Source of the DNA: VRUE01 sp963764365
GTDB lineage: Bacteria; Actinomycetota; Thermoleophilia; Solirubrobacterales; 70-9
Reading direction: 5' to 3'
NCBI GenBank assembly: GCA_963764365.1
Contig: CAVXSI010000015.1
Coordinates: 186,001-250,000 of the forward strand
Length of the DNA: 64,000 nucleotides
A model generated the notes under the pieces. The model ran no database searches. It was given only the letters and a program-made list of their open reading frames with translations, and was not told where the DNA came from. Each line of letters begins with the position of its first letter. The stretch's first letter is position 1. This document shows positions 9,108 through 16,962 of the stretch, piece by piece. The translations under genes and the position numbers were made by a program.

Positions 9108-10220
9108 TCACCCGGGTGGCTTCAGCGTGGTTCGCGAGTAGACCCCGACCATCGAGCAGTTGACGTAGCCGCCCGTCTCGAGGTCGGCGAGCGCCGCGGC
9201 GACCTCGGGCCCGCCGAGGCCGAGACCGGCGGCGATCGCGTCGCTCGTCTCGGCCCCCAGCTCGAGCGACTCCAGCACCGCCTGCTCGCGCGCCCCGAGC
9301 GGCGGGCCGGTGCGCTCGACCCGCCTCGCCCCCGCCCCGAGCATCGCGTCGAGCACGTCCTGGGCGCCGCGGACCACGCAGGCGCCGCCGGCCAGCAGGT
9401 TGTTCGGCCCGGCCGAGAGGCGCGAGCCGATCGGTCCGGGGACCGCGCCGAGGTCCCGCCCGAGGTCCACCGCCAGGTCGGCGGTGATCAGCGAGCCCGA
9501 GCGCTCGGCCGCCTCGACCACCACCGTCATCGCCCCCAGCGCCGCCATGATCCGGTTGCGGGCGGGGAAGGTCCAGCGCCAGGGCCCGGTTCGGGGCGGC
9601 AGCTCGGAGAGGATCAGGCCCTGCTCGCCGATCCGCCGCCAGAGCGAGCGGTGCGCCGCCGGGTAGGCGATGTCGGCGCCGCAGCCGAGCACGGCGAAGG
9701 TGAGGCCGGCCTCGACCGCGCCGCGGTGGGCGCAGGCGTCGATCCCGAAGGCGAGGCCGCTGACGACGACCAGCCCGGCCGCCGCCAACTCCCGGCCCAG
9801 CTCGCGGGCGACCTCGCGCCCGTAGGTGCTGGCGCGGCGGGCGCCGACCACGGTCACCGCCTCCGCCGGCTGCAGGCCGCGCAGCAGTGCCGGGTCGCCC
9901 CTGCCGATCAGCGCCCAGGGCGCGTCGGCGGCGTCGCTCAACGCAACCGGGTAGAGCGCGTCGTGACGGCAGACCGCCCAGCACTCGGCCGCCTCGAGCT
10001 CGGCGCCGAGCTGCGCCTCGGGCACCGCGGCTATCCGGCTCAGCACCTGCTCGGCAACCGCCGGCGCCGCGACCGCGGCGAGGTCCCGGTTGGAGAGCCG
10101 CAGTAGCTCGGGCGAGCGCGAGCCGGGCTCGCCGGTCGCCAGCTTCTCGATGTACGGCGCCAGGTGCCCCAGCAGCCGCGCCCGCCGCAGGCAGTCGCCA
10201 CACGCGCTCGGTTCACTCAT
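9108..10220 (-). CDS. dprA: DNA-protecting protein DprA
   Basis: 370 residues. Central Rossmann-like DprA domain with VVGARRASTYGREVARELG, SGLAFGIDACAHRGAVEAG (the usual SGxAxGIDxxAHxxAL), and later FPARNRIMAALGAMTVVVEA and AVPGPIGSRLSAGPNNLL. It loads RecA on incoming single-stranded DNA in transformation. An N-terminal CGDCLRR pair and a C-terminal winged-helix-like tail (about 300-365) are also present. The start ATG (10220) overlaps the comM stop by 8 bases, so the two are co-translated, a frequent pairing of competence-associated genes. Confidence 0.94.
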   Translation of the reverse strand: MSEPSACGDCLRRARLLGHLAPYIEKLATGEPGSRSPELLRLSNRDLAAVAAPAVAEQVLSRIAAVPEAQLGAELEAAECWAVCRHDALYPVALSDAADAPWALIGRGDPALLRGLQPAEAVTVVGARRASTYGREVARELGRELAAAGLVVVSGLAFGIDACAHRGAVEAGLTFAVLGCGADIAYPAAHRSLWRRIGEQGLILSELPPRTGPWRWTFPARNRIMAALGAMTVVVEAAERSGSLITADLAVDLGRDLGAVPGPIGSRLSAGPNNLLAGGACVVRGAQDVLDAMLGAGARRVERTGPPLGAREQAVLESLELGAETSDAIAAGLGLGGPEVAAALADLETGGYVNCSMVGVYSRTTLKPPG

Positions 10221-11706
10221 GGTCCCTCCTCCTCAGTTGCAGTGCCTGTGCCATCTGCTCGCGCGCGATCGTCTCGGCGCCCGCCAGGTCGGCGATCGTC
10301 CGCGCCAGCCGCAGCACCCGGTCGTGGGCGCGACCGCTGAGCCGGCGCCGCGAGTAGGCGTCGGCGAGCAGCGCCGCGGCGTCCTCGGCGAGCACGCACT
10401 CGCGCGCCTCGCTCGGGCTCATCTCGGCGTTGCAACGGCCCGCTCCGAGCCGGCTCTGCTGGCGTTCGCGCGCCGCCGCGACCCGCTCGCGGACGGCGGC
10501 CGAGGGCTCCCCCGGCGGGCCGCCGATCTCCTCCGCGCTCGGCTGGCGGATCGGCACCAGCAGGTCGATCCGGTCGGCGAGGGCGCCGCTCAGCCTGCCC
10601 TGGTAGCGGCGCACGTCGAGCGGCGCGCAGCTGCACTCGGAGTCGTTCTCGCCGCGTCCGCAGGGACAGGGGTTGGCGGCGGCGACCAGCATGAAGCGGC
10701 AGGGAAGGCGGCGGACGCTGCCGGCGCGGGCGATGATCACCGTGCCGGTCTCCAGCGGCGCCCGCAGCGCCTCCAGCGCGTCGCGATGGAACTCGCAGAG
10801 CTCGTCGAGGAAGAGGACGCCGCGATGGGCGAGTGTCGCCTCGCCGGGGCCGGGCGGGTTGCCGCCGCCGATCAGCCCCGCCGGGGTGACGGTGTGGTGC
10901 GGGGCCCGGAACGGGCGACCCCCGGGCCGGCCGTCGAGCCGGCCGCAGGCGCTGGCGATCCGCGCCACCTCGAGCGCCTCCGCCGGCGCCAGCGGCGGCA
11001 GGATCGAGGGCAGGCGGGCCGCCGCCAGCGACTTGCCCGCGCCGGGCGGGCCGATCATCAGCACGCTGTGGCCGCCGGCGGCGGCGACCTCGAGCGCGTA
11101 ACGCAGGTGGGCCTGGCCGCGCAGGTCGGCGAGGTCCGGGCCGCCCGCGCCGGGCGTCAGCGGCAGCGCCAGCGGCTCCGGTCGCCGCGGTCGCCACTCC
11201 CCCGCCGCAAGCGACGGCACCTGCGAGAGGCTGTCGATCGGGAGCACCTCGATCTCCCCCGCCAGCGCCGCCTCGGGGCCGTTGGCCGCGGGGACGACGA
11301 TCGCCTCGGCGCCCGTCTCACGCGCCGCCTCGGCGATCGCCAGCACCCCGGGCACCGGCCGCACCTCGCCGTCGAGCGCCAGCTCGCCGACCATCGCCAG
11401 CCGCGACATCGCCTCCCACTCGAGCTGGCCCGAGGCGGTCAGCAGGGCGACGGCGATCGGCAGGTCGAGCCCCGGCCCCGCCTTGCGCAGGCTGGCCGGC
11501 GCGAGGTTGGCGACGATCCGCTGCAGCGGGAAGTCGAAGCCGCAGTTGGAGAGCGCCGCCCGCACCCGCTCGCGCGCCTCGCGGACGGCCGCGTCGGGCA
11601 GGCCGACGAGCGAGAACGCGGGCAGGCCCCGGTGCACGTCGACCTCGACCCGGACCGGCCGGGCGGCGATGCCGTCGAGGGTGAATGTCCGCGCCGTGGC
11701 GAGCAT
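10213..11706 (-). CDS. comM: YifB/ComM family Mg-chelatase-like ATPase
   Basis: 497 residues from ATG 11706 (MLATARTFTLDG), matching the family's N-terminus. The N-terminal Lon-protease-like domain (1-170) is followed by the AAA+ module with Walker A GPPGAGKS, Walker B GVLFLDELCEF, and the zinc-like Cys cluster CPCGRGENDSECSC (in NPCPCG...). The C-terminal domain carries LSGRAHDRVLRLARTIADL. ComM is a hexameric helicase that promotes branch migration during natural transformation. The upstream ORF extension runs across the divergent promoter region and is not needed. Confidence 0.94.
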   Translation of the reverse strand: MLATARTFTLDGIAARPVRVEVDVHRGLPAFSLVGLPDAAVREARERVRAALSNCGFDFPLQRIVANLAPASLRKAGPGLDLPIAVALLTASGQLEWEAMSRLAMVGELALDGEVRPVPGVLAIAEAARETGAEAIVVPAANGPEAALAGEIEVLPIDSLSQVPSLAAGEWRPRRPEPLALPLTPGAGGPDLADLRGQAHLRYALEVAAAGGHSVLMIGPPGAGKSLAAARLPSILPPLAPAEALEVARIASACGRLDGRPGGRPFRAPHHTVTPAGLIGGGNPPGPGEATLAHRGVLFLDELCEFHRDALEALRAPLETGTVIIARAGSVRRLPCRFMLVAAANPCPCGRGENDSECSCAPLDVRRYQGRLSGALADRIDLLVPIRQPSAEEIGGPPGEPSAAVRERVAAARERQQSRLGAGRCNAEMSPSEARECVLAEDAAALLADAYSRRRLSGRAHDRVLRLARTIADLAGAETIAREQMAQALQLRRRDHE

Positions 11707-11818
11707 GGCGGCAACGCTGCCGGGTGCCGGCGCGCGTGTGGCGCGCAGAATGGAAATTGTCCGAGCCGCAAATGTGAAAAGAGGCATGAGGGCCGGCGCT
11801 GCCCTACCGTCGGCTCCG

Positions 11819-12196
11819 ATGACCGAGCGGCGACAGCGGCTGGGACGGCGGGCTGAGGAGCTGGCTGCAACCCGCCTCACGACCGCCGGCTGGGAGCTGG
11901 TCGAGCGCAACGCCCGCACCCGCTACGGCGAGCTCGACCTGGTCGCCCTCGACGGCCGCGCCCTGGTCTTCGTCGAGGTCAAGGCGGGCCGCGACGGCTC
12001 CGTTTTCGGCCCGGAGCGCCCGGTCCAGTCGGTGACGCCGGACAAGCAGCGTCGTGTCCGGCGGCTCGCGGCGGCCTGGATGCGTGAGCGCCGCGACCTT
12101 CCCCGCTACGAGCAGATCCGCTTCGACGCGATCGGCGTCACCTACGACGGCGCCGGCCGCGTCACGGACTTCGAGCACCTCGAGGGCGCGTTCTGA
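11819..12196 (+). CDS. yraN: UPF0102 (YraN) nuclease-like protein
   Basis: 125 residues. The YraN signature is intact: LGRRAEELAATRL at the start, then GWELVERNARTRYGELDLVALDGRALVFVEVKAG, with the PD-(D/E)xK-like acidic residues E and D in GELDLV and E-x-K in VEVKAG. Function in vivo is unknown, though the gene is often found beside comM/dprA. Here it is divergent from comM, with 112 bp between the two starts that must hold both promoters. Confidence 0.9.
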   Translation: MTERRQRLGRRAEELAATRLTTAGWELVERNARTRYGELDLVALDGRALVFVEVKAGRDGSVFGPERPVQSVTPDKQRRVRRLAAAWMRERRDLPRYEQIRFDAIGVTYDGAGRVTDFEHLEGAF

Positions 12197-12228
12197 CCGG
12201 CGCATCTCTGCGCCCTTGATCTGCTTGG

Positions 12229-12870
12229 TCAGACGATCTCGAGCTGCGAGTAGGCGACCGACTGAAAGGAGCGGCGGTGCAGCGGCGAGATGCCGATCTG
12301 TTCGATCGCGGCGCGGTGCTCGGGAGTCGAGTAGCCGACGTGCTCGTCGAAGCCCCAGCCGGGGTGCTCGCCGGCGGCACGGTGCATGTAGCGGTCGCGG
12401 CTGACCTTGGCGATCACCGAGGCGGCGGCGATCGCGGCGCTGGTGCCGTCGCCTTCGATCACGGCCCGGTGCGGGACCGTGCAGTCGCGCAGCGAGAAGC
12501 CGTCTACCAGGCAGGTCGCCTCGGGGTCGGGCGCCAGCCGCTCGAGGGCGCTGGAAAGCGCCTCGATGTTGGTCACGTGCAGGCCGCGGCCGTCGATCCC
12601 GCGCACGCAGCGGACGACGACGCTGACCCGCGCCGCCGCCCGCAGCACCAGCGGGTACAGCTCCTCGCGCCGCTCGGGCTTGATCTGCTTCGAGTCGTGC
12701 AGCCCGGCCAGCCCCCGCCGATCGGCATGCGACAGGGTCTCGTAGTCAATCAGGACGGCCGCGGCAACCAGCGGCCCCGCAAGACACCCCCGGCCGGCCT
12801 CATCCGCCCCCGCTACAAACCTGGATCCCAACCCCCGATCGAACGAAAACAGCTTCCTCGACCGGGCCAG
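12229..12870 (-). CDS. rnhB: Ribonuclease HII
   Basis: The type 2 RNase H core is complete: GADEAGRGCLAGPLVAAAV, GLHDSKQIKPERRE, ASVIAKVSRDRYM and GWGFDEHVGYSTPEH. It removes ribonucleotides from DNA. The start is uncertain: between the lepB stop (12899) and the core there is no ATG, GTG or TTG in frame, only CTG codons (12870 and 12852). The next in-frame ATG (13005) lies inside lepB and would add about 45 Pro/Ser/Ala-rich residues. I place the start at CTG 12870 as the shortest model that includes the usual basic LARSRKLFSFD lead-in. Confidence 0.85.
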   Translation of the reverse strand: MARSRKLFSFDRGLGSRFVAGADEAGRGCLAGPLVAAAVLIDYETLSHADRRGLAGLHDSKQIKPERREELYPLVLRAAARVSVVVRCVRGIDGRGLHVTNIEALSSALERLAPDPEATCLVDGFSLRDCTVPHRAVIEGDGTSAAIAAASVIAKVSRDRYMHRAAGEHPGWGFDEHVGYSTPEHRAAIEQIGISPLHRRSFQSVAYSQLEIV

Positions 12871-12898
12871 GCGACGCCGATGCGCCTTGGAAGCTTCC

Positions 12899-13462
12899 CT
12901 AGAGGGTGCCGATGCGGTCGGGGGGCCAGTAGGTGGCGAAGGCCTTGCCGATGATCCAGGCGCGGGGGACGGGGCCCCAGAACCGGCTGTCGTCGCTCGC
13001 CCCACGGTTGTCGCCCATCATGAAGTAGTCGCCGGGTGGAACCGTGATCGGCTTCGGCAAATTGCAGGCTCCACCGGTCCCGCAGGGCCGCGTGTAGGGC
13101 TCTTCGACCTTCTCGACCCCGTTGACCACCGGGTGGCCGTCGCGGATGCTGACCGTGTCGCCCGGCCCGGCGACGATCCGCTTGATGAAGTTCTGGCTCG
13201 ACTCTTCGGGGGTCGGCCGCGGGCAGGCCTGACGGGTCCCGTGCGGGACGCCGCATTCGGTCCCGTTGTCGGCCCCCTTCGGCGGGTGGAAGACGATGAT
13301 GTCGCCGATCGAGGGGTCTTCGAAGTGGTAGATGAAGCGGTTGACGAGCACCCGCTGGCCGACGTCGAGGGTCGGTTCCATGGACTGCGAGGGGATCTGG
13401 TACGGCTTGATCAGCCAGGCCTGGATCGCCAGCGCCAGGCCCAGCGCCAGCGCCACGATCAC
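12899..13462 (-). CDS. lepB: Signal peptidase I
   Basis: 187 residues from GTG 13462. One N-terminal membrane helix (VALALGLALAIQAWLI), then the catalytic Ser motif PSQSMEPTLDVGQRVLVNR, the GDIIVFHPP stretch, the Lys motif NFIKRIVAGPGDTVSI, and the GDNRGASDDSRFWGPVPRAWIIG signature. It cleaves signal peptides at the outer face of the membrane. The reading frame stays open toward rplS (KPKGRAGGLIELV), so a start a few codons upstream is possible, but the codons there are CTG or ATC. Follows rplS with a 53-bp gap. Confidence 0.92.
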   Translation of the reverse strand: MIVALALGLALAIQAWLIKPYQIPSQSMEPTLDVGQRVLVNRFIYHFEDPSIGDIIVFHPPKGADNGTECGVPHGTRQACPRPTPEESSQNFIKRIVAGPGDTVSIRDGHPVVNGVEKVEEPYTRPCGTGGACNLPKPITVPPGDYFMMGDNRGASDDSRFWGPVPRAWIIGKAFATYWPPDRIGTL

Positions 13463-13515
13463 GACGAGCTCGATCAGCCCGCCGGCGCGGCCCTTCGGCT
13501 TGGGGATGATCCGCC

Positions 13516-14166
13516 TCAGGCCGAGTCCTCGCCGGAGTCCTCGCCCTGCTCGGGCGGCGACTCGTCCTCGGCATCCTCAGCCGCGGCGTTCTCCTCGGTC
13601 TCCCCTGCCCCGGGCGCCTCAGCGTCCGTTGCCTCCTCTTCAGCTTCTGCGGTAGCGACGGTCTCCTCAGCGTCCGCCGCCGACGCCTCTCCCGCGGGAG
13701 GCGTGGAGGTGGGTTCCCCCTCCGACGAGGAGGGGGTGCCCTCCTCCGCGTCAGGACCCGCGGGCACGGCGCCCTCGTCCTGCTCGGGAACCGGCGCCGA
13801 GATCAGCTCGTCGTCGATCCCCCAGCGCCGCTCGGCAACCCGGGCGGCCTTGCCGACCCGCCCCCGCAGGTAGTAGAGCTTGGCCCGCCGCACGTCGCCC
13901 CGCGCCGCGATCTCCAGCTTCTCGATCTTCGGCGAGTGCAGCGGAAAGGTCCGCTCGACGCCGACGCCGAAGGACTGTTTGCGGACGGTGAAGGTCTCAC
14001 GCGCCCCGGAGCCCTGGCGCCGCAGGACGATCCCCTCGAAGACCTGGGTGCGGCGGCGGCTGCCCTCGATCACCTGGAAGTGGACGCGCACGCGGTCGCC
14101 CGGCGAGAAGGACGGAAGTCCCTGCCTCTCCTGGCGCCGCTCGATGCTGTCGATAACGCTGCTCAT
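13516..14166 (-). CDS. rplS: 50S ribosomal protein L19 with long acidic C-terminal extension
   Basis: The first ~115 residues are a normal L19 (SFSPGDRVRVHFQVIEGSRRR; FEGIVLRRQGSGARETFTVRK; RRAKLYYLRGRVGKAARV). L19 is usually about 115-120 residues; this one has 216. The extra ~95 residues are Glu/Asp/Ala/Pro-rich and likely disordered. Part of the tail (about residues 134-158) is encoded by a small copy of repeat family C (13691-13764). Acidic tails on ribosomal proteins of this clade may lie on the ribosome surface; the role is unknown. Confidence 0.94.
   Translation of the reverse strand: MSSVIDSIERRQERQGLPSFSPGDRVRVHFQVIEGSRRRTQVFEGIVLRRQGSGARETFTVRKQSFGVGVERTFPLHSPKIEKLEIAARGDVRRAKLYYLRGRVGKAARVAERRWGIDDELISAPVPEQDEGAVPAGPDAEEGTPSSSEGEPTSTPPAGEASAADAEETVATAEAEEEATDAEAPGAGETEENAAAEDAEDESPPEQGEDSGEDSA
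13691..13764. repeat. Repeat family C, copy 0 (in-frame inside rplS)
   Basis: Outer ends CCCGCGGG (13691-13698 and 13757-13764) enclose GAGGCGT on the left and GCGTCAGGA on the right. The same GCGGGAGGCGT...CAGGACCCGCG frame bounds the copies in recG and ribD. The inside is a short perfect hairpin CCCCCTCC (13716-13723) / GGAGGGGG (13729-13736) instead of the longer interior of the other copies. It is translated as part of the acidic L19 tail, ending in TSTPPAGEA on the coding strand, like PTPPARE/PTPPARA in the other two genes. Confidence 0.6.
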
Positions 14167-14223
14167 GACCAGAAAAAACCGCCGGACCCGGAAGCGGGAA
14201 CCGCGCGGCGCGAGGAATCGTAC

Positions 14224-14901
14224 CTACTCGGAGTCTTTTTCGAAATGCTCGGCCCGCGCCCTGCTCTGCTCGACCCGCCAGGCGCGCACCTTCTCGTGGT
14301 CGCCGGAGACCAGCACGTCCGGCACCCCCCACCCCCGATACGACGGCGGCCGCGTGTAGTGCGGGTACTCGGGCATCCCCTCCAGCACCGGGCTGAACGA
14401 CTCCTCGACCGCGCTGCGCTCGTGCCCCAGTGCCCCCGGCAGCTTCCGCATCACCACGTCGGCCAGGACCATCGCCGGCAGCTCCCCCCCGGCCAGCACG
14501 TAGCGCCCGATCGAGACCTCGTCGTCGGCAAAGTGATCGTGCACCCGCTCGTCGAACCCCTCGTACCGCCCACACAGGATCGCCAGATGATGCTCCCGCG
14601 TCAGCTCGTCGGCCAGCTCGTCGTCGAGCAACCGCCCCGTCGGCGTCAGCAGCACCCGCCGAGGACTCTCCCCGTGCGGATAGGCAGCCTGCAACGCCGC
14701 ATCGACCACATCCACCCGCAGCACCATCCCGGCCCCGCCCCCGTAGGGAGCGTCATCCACCTGCCCCGCCCCCAGCGGCGTCGTATCCCGATAGTCGAAC
14801 AACCGCAGCTCATGCCCCTTGCCCAACGCGTTCCGGACCGACCGCTGCGACTGAAACCAGTCGAACGCCCCGGGGAAAAGAGTGAAGATGTCGAGTTTCA
14901 T
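14224..14901 (-). CDS. trmD: tRNA (guanine-N1)-methyltransferase
   Basis: 225 residues from ATG 14901 (MKLDIFTLFPGAF). Makes m1G37 in tRNAs. Knotted SPOUT fold motifs are visible: DDAPYGGGAGMVLRVD, LLTPTGRLLDDELADEL, ILCGRYEGFDERV, EVSIGRYVLAGGELPAMVLADVVMR and the C-terminal GVPDVLVSGDHEKVRAWR. An upstream ATG (14976) reads into element A1 and is rejected. Lies between rplS and element A1 in the ffh-rpsP-khpA-trmD-rplS gene order. Confidence 0.96.
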   Translation of the reverse strand: MKLDIFTLFPGAFDWFQSQRSVRNALGKGHELRLFDYRDTTPLGAGQVDDAPYGGGAGMVLRVDVVDAALQAAYPHGESPRRVLLTPTGRLLDDELADELTREHHLAILCGRYEGFDERVHDHFADDEVSIGRYVLAGGELPAMVLADVVMRKLPGALGHERSAVEESFSPVLEGMPEYPHYTRPPSYRGWGVPDVLVSGDHEKVRAWRVEQSRARAEHFEKDSE

Positions 14902-14926
14902 GAGAGAAAGAGCTTGATGAGAGAAA

Positions 14927-15036
14927 GCGGGGTCCGGGTGGGGGTGGAGCGTCTTGTACTTTTTCGCACAGATCACGCAGCGAGAGCCGCCCGTTCCCGG
15001 CGAAAAAGTTAAGCGGAACCCCCACCCGGACCCCGC
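14927..15036. repeat. Repeat family A, copy 1 (nested hairpin)
   Basis: A 19-bp perfect outer stem: arm 14927-14945 and its complement 15018-15036. Inside are the conserved asymmetric internal-loop strands GGAGCGTCTTGTAC (14946-14959, left) and GTTAAGCGGAA (right), then an inner stem TTTTTCG.../CGAAAAA. A second right-half copy (AAGTTAAGCGGAACCCC, 15046-15062) follows with different flanking bases. It fills the gap between khpA and trmD, which are otherwise co-directional. Confidence 0.8.
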
Positions 15037-15085
15037 CCCACTGAGAAGTTAAGCGGAACCCCTTACCCGTAACCCGATCGCGGCA

Positions 15086-15316
15086 TCAATCAAGGATGTC
15101 AACGATCACCCGTCGGTCCAGGCGCACGGCGGCAGCCTTGGCAATCGTCCGGATCGCGTTGGCAATCCTGCCCCCTTTGCCGATCACCCGCCCCAGATCC
15201 TCCTCGGCGACGCTGATCTCGTAGACCAGGTTGCCGTCCTCTTCCAGCTCCTCGACCTCGACCGCCTCCGGATCCTCGACCAGCGCCCTGACGAGGAACT
15301 CCAATAGCTCGGTCAC
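15086..15316 (-). CDS. khpA: KH-domain RNA-binding protein
   Basis: 76 residues, a single type II KH domain with the RNA-contacting GxxG loop in LGRVIGKGGRIANAIRTI. Known relatives (KhpA, or YlqC) form dimers with KhpB and act in RNA-linked control of cell growth. The start ATG lies 3 bp after the rpsP stop, so the two are co-translated; rpsP-khpA adjacency is widespread in Gram-positives. Confidence 0.93.
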   Translation of the reverse strand: MTELLEFLVRALVEDPEAVEVEELEEDGNLVYEISVAEEDLGRVIGKGGRIANAIRTIAKAAAVRLDRRVIVDILD

Positions 15317-15319
15317 TGC

Positions 15320-15574
15320 TCAGCTGCCCGAAGCGGCGATGCCCTTGGTACGGAGCAGCGTCGCCACCGTCTCCGAGGGCTGGGCTCCGTGCTCGAGCCA
15401 GTGGCGGGCGCGCTCCTCGTCGAGCACGATCGTCGAGGGCTCCGTCTGCGGGTTGTACTGGCCGATCGTCTCGATCGACCGCCCGTCGCGGGGCGAGCGT
15501 TTATCGGCGACCACGATCCGCCACACCGGGTTCTTCTTCGAGCCCACGCGTCTGAGTCTGATTCTGACTGCCAT
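15320..15574 (-). CDS. rpsP: 30S ribosomal protein S16
   Basis: 84 residues, a typical S16: MAVRIRLRRVGSKKNPVWRIVVADKRSPRDGRSIE at the start and YNPQTEPSTIVLDEERARHWLEHGAQPSETVATLL after it (quoted only as landmarks around residues 1-35 and 38-75). It binds 16S rRNA in the 30S body and follows ffh by 14 bp in the standard actinobacterial order. Confidence 0.96.
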   Translation of the reverse strand: MAVRIRLRRVGSKKNPVWRIVVADKRSPRDGRSIETIGQYNPQTEPSTIVLDEERARHWLEHGAQPSETVATLLRTKGIAASGS

Positions 15575-15588
15575 AGCGGCCCGGCAGG

Positions 15589-16953
15589 TTAGCGCCTGCG
15601 GTACTTCGGGCGCGGCGCGCCGCCGCTCATCTGCATCAATTGCTCCGGGCTCGGCTGCTCGCCCGACACCATCATCCGCATCATCTTGCGCATCTGGTCG
15701 AACTGCTTGATCAGCTGGTTGACGTTCTGCACTTTGGTCCCCGAGCCCGTCGCGATCCGCTTGCGGCGCGAGCCCTTGATGATCGCCGGGTTGGCCCGCT
15801 CCAGCGGCGTCATCGAGAGGATGATCGCCTCGACCCGGTCGAGCTCGCCCTCGTCGACCTCGGCGCCCTTCAGCTGCTTCATCGCTCCCATCCCCGGCAG
15901 CATCCCGATCAGGCCGCTGAGCGGCCCCATCTTGCGCACCTGGCGCATCTGCTGGAGGAAGTCCTCGAGCGTGAAGCGGTCGGCTTCGAGCTTCTTTTGC
16001 AGGTCCGCGGCCTGGTCCTCGTCGACCTGCTGCTCGGCTTTCTCGATCAGGCTGAGGACATCGCCCATGCCGAGGATCCGCGACGCCATCCGGTCCGGGT
16101 GGAAGCGCTCGAAGGCGTCGAGCTTCTCCCCGGTCGAGGCGAACAGGATCGGTTTGCCGGTGACCGCCTTGACCGAGAGCGCGGCGCCGCCGCGGGCATC
16201 GCCGTCGAGCTTGGTCATCACCACGCCGTCGAACTCGGCCGCCTCGGCGAACGATTCGGCGACCCCGACGGCATCCTGGCCGGTCATCGCGTCGACCACC
16301 AGCAGCACGTCGTGCGGGCGAGTCCGCTTGCGGATCTTCGCCAGCTCGTCCATCAGCTCGGCGTCGACGTGGAGGCGGCCGGCGGTGTCGACGATCAGCA
16401 CGTCGCGCTCCTCCTCGCGGGCACGCTCCAGCGCCCAGGCGGCGATCTCGACCGGGTCCGCGTCCGTGCCCTGCTCGTAGACGTGGGCGCCGACGCGGCC
16501 GCCGACGGTGACCAGCTGGTCGACCGCGGCGGGGCGGTAGACGTCGCAGGCGGCGAGCGCCACGTTTTTGCCCGACCCGCCGAGGTGGCGGGCGAGCTTG
16601 GCGCAGGCGGTCGTCTTGCCCGAGCCCTGCAGGCCGGCCATCAGGATCACCGTCGGGCCGGTCGGCGCGAAGGCGAGGTCGCGGCCGGAGCCGCCCATCA
16701 GCGCGGTCAGCTCCTCGTCGACGATCTTCACCACCTGCTGGCCCGGGTCGAGGCTCTCCAGCACCTCGGCGCCCAGGCAGCGCTCCTTCAGCGTCTTCGT
16801 GAAGGCTTTGACGACCTTGAAGTTGACGTCGGCCTCGAGCAGGGCGAGCCGGATCTCGCGCATCGCGGCGTCGACGTCGCCCTCGTTCAACTTGCCGCGC
16901 GAGCGGACCTCGGAGAGCGTCGCCTGGAGGCGGTCTGAGAGCTGGTCGAACAC
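15589..16953 (-). CDS. ffh: Signal recognition particle protein Ffh
   Basis: 454 residues. N domain (1-90), GTPase G domain with GLQGSGKTTACAKLA, DVYRPAAVDQL, VDTAGRLHVD and TKLDGDARGGAALS, then a methionine-rich M domain (about 295-430; FLQQMRQVRKMGPLSGLIGMLPGMG; MTPLERANPAIIKGSRRKRIA; FDQMRKMMRMM). Targets ribosomes making membrane proteins, through FtsY, whose gene is 9 bp upstream. Confidence 0.97.
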   Translation of the reverse strand: MFDQLSDRLQATLSEVRSRGKLNEGDVDAAMREIRLALLEADVNFKVVKAFTKTLKERCLGAEVLESLDPGQQVVKIVDEELTALMGGSGRDLAFAPTGPTVILMAGLQGSGKTTACAKLARHLGGSGKNVALAACDVYRPAAVDQLVTVGGRVGAHVYEQGTDADPVEIAAWALERAREEERDVLIVDTAGRLHVDAELMDELAKIRKRTRPHDVLLVVDAMTGQDAVGVAESFAEAAEFDGVVMTKLDGDARGGAALSVKAVTGKPILFASTGEKLDAFERFHPDRMASRILGMGDVLSLIEKAEQQVDEDQAADLQKKLEADRFTLEDFLQQMRQVRKMGPLSGLIGMLPGMGAMKQLKGAEVDEGELDRVEAIILSMTPLERANPAIIKGSRRKRIATGSGTKVQNVNQLIKQFDQMRKMMRMMVSGEQPSPEQLMQMSGGAPRPKYRRR

Positions 16954-16962
16954 GCCCTCAGG

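Noticed and set aside
8194..10203. A 669-codon fusion reading through dprA and thiD
   Set aside because: The upper part is an out-of-frame reading of dprA; the real thiD begins at the ATG at 9012 with the full family N-terminus.
14927..15036. Element A1 as a simple intrinsic terminator
   Set aside because: The T-run is inside the stem rather than after it, and the element sits within a normally co-transcribed operon; conserved internal loops are not expected of a terminator.
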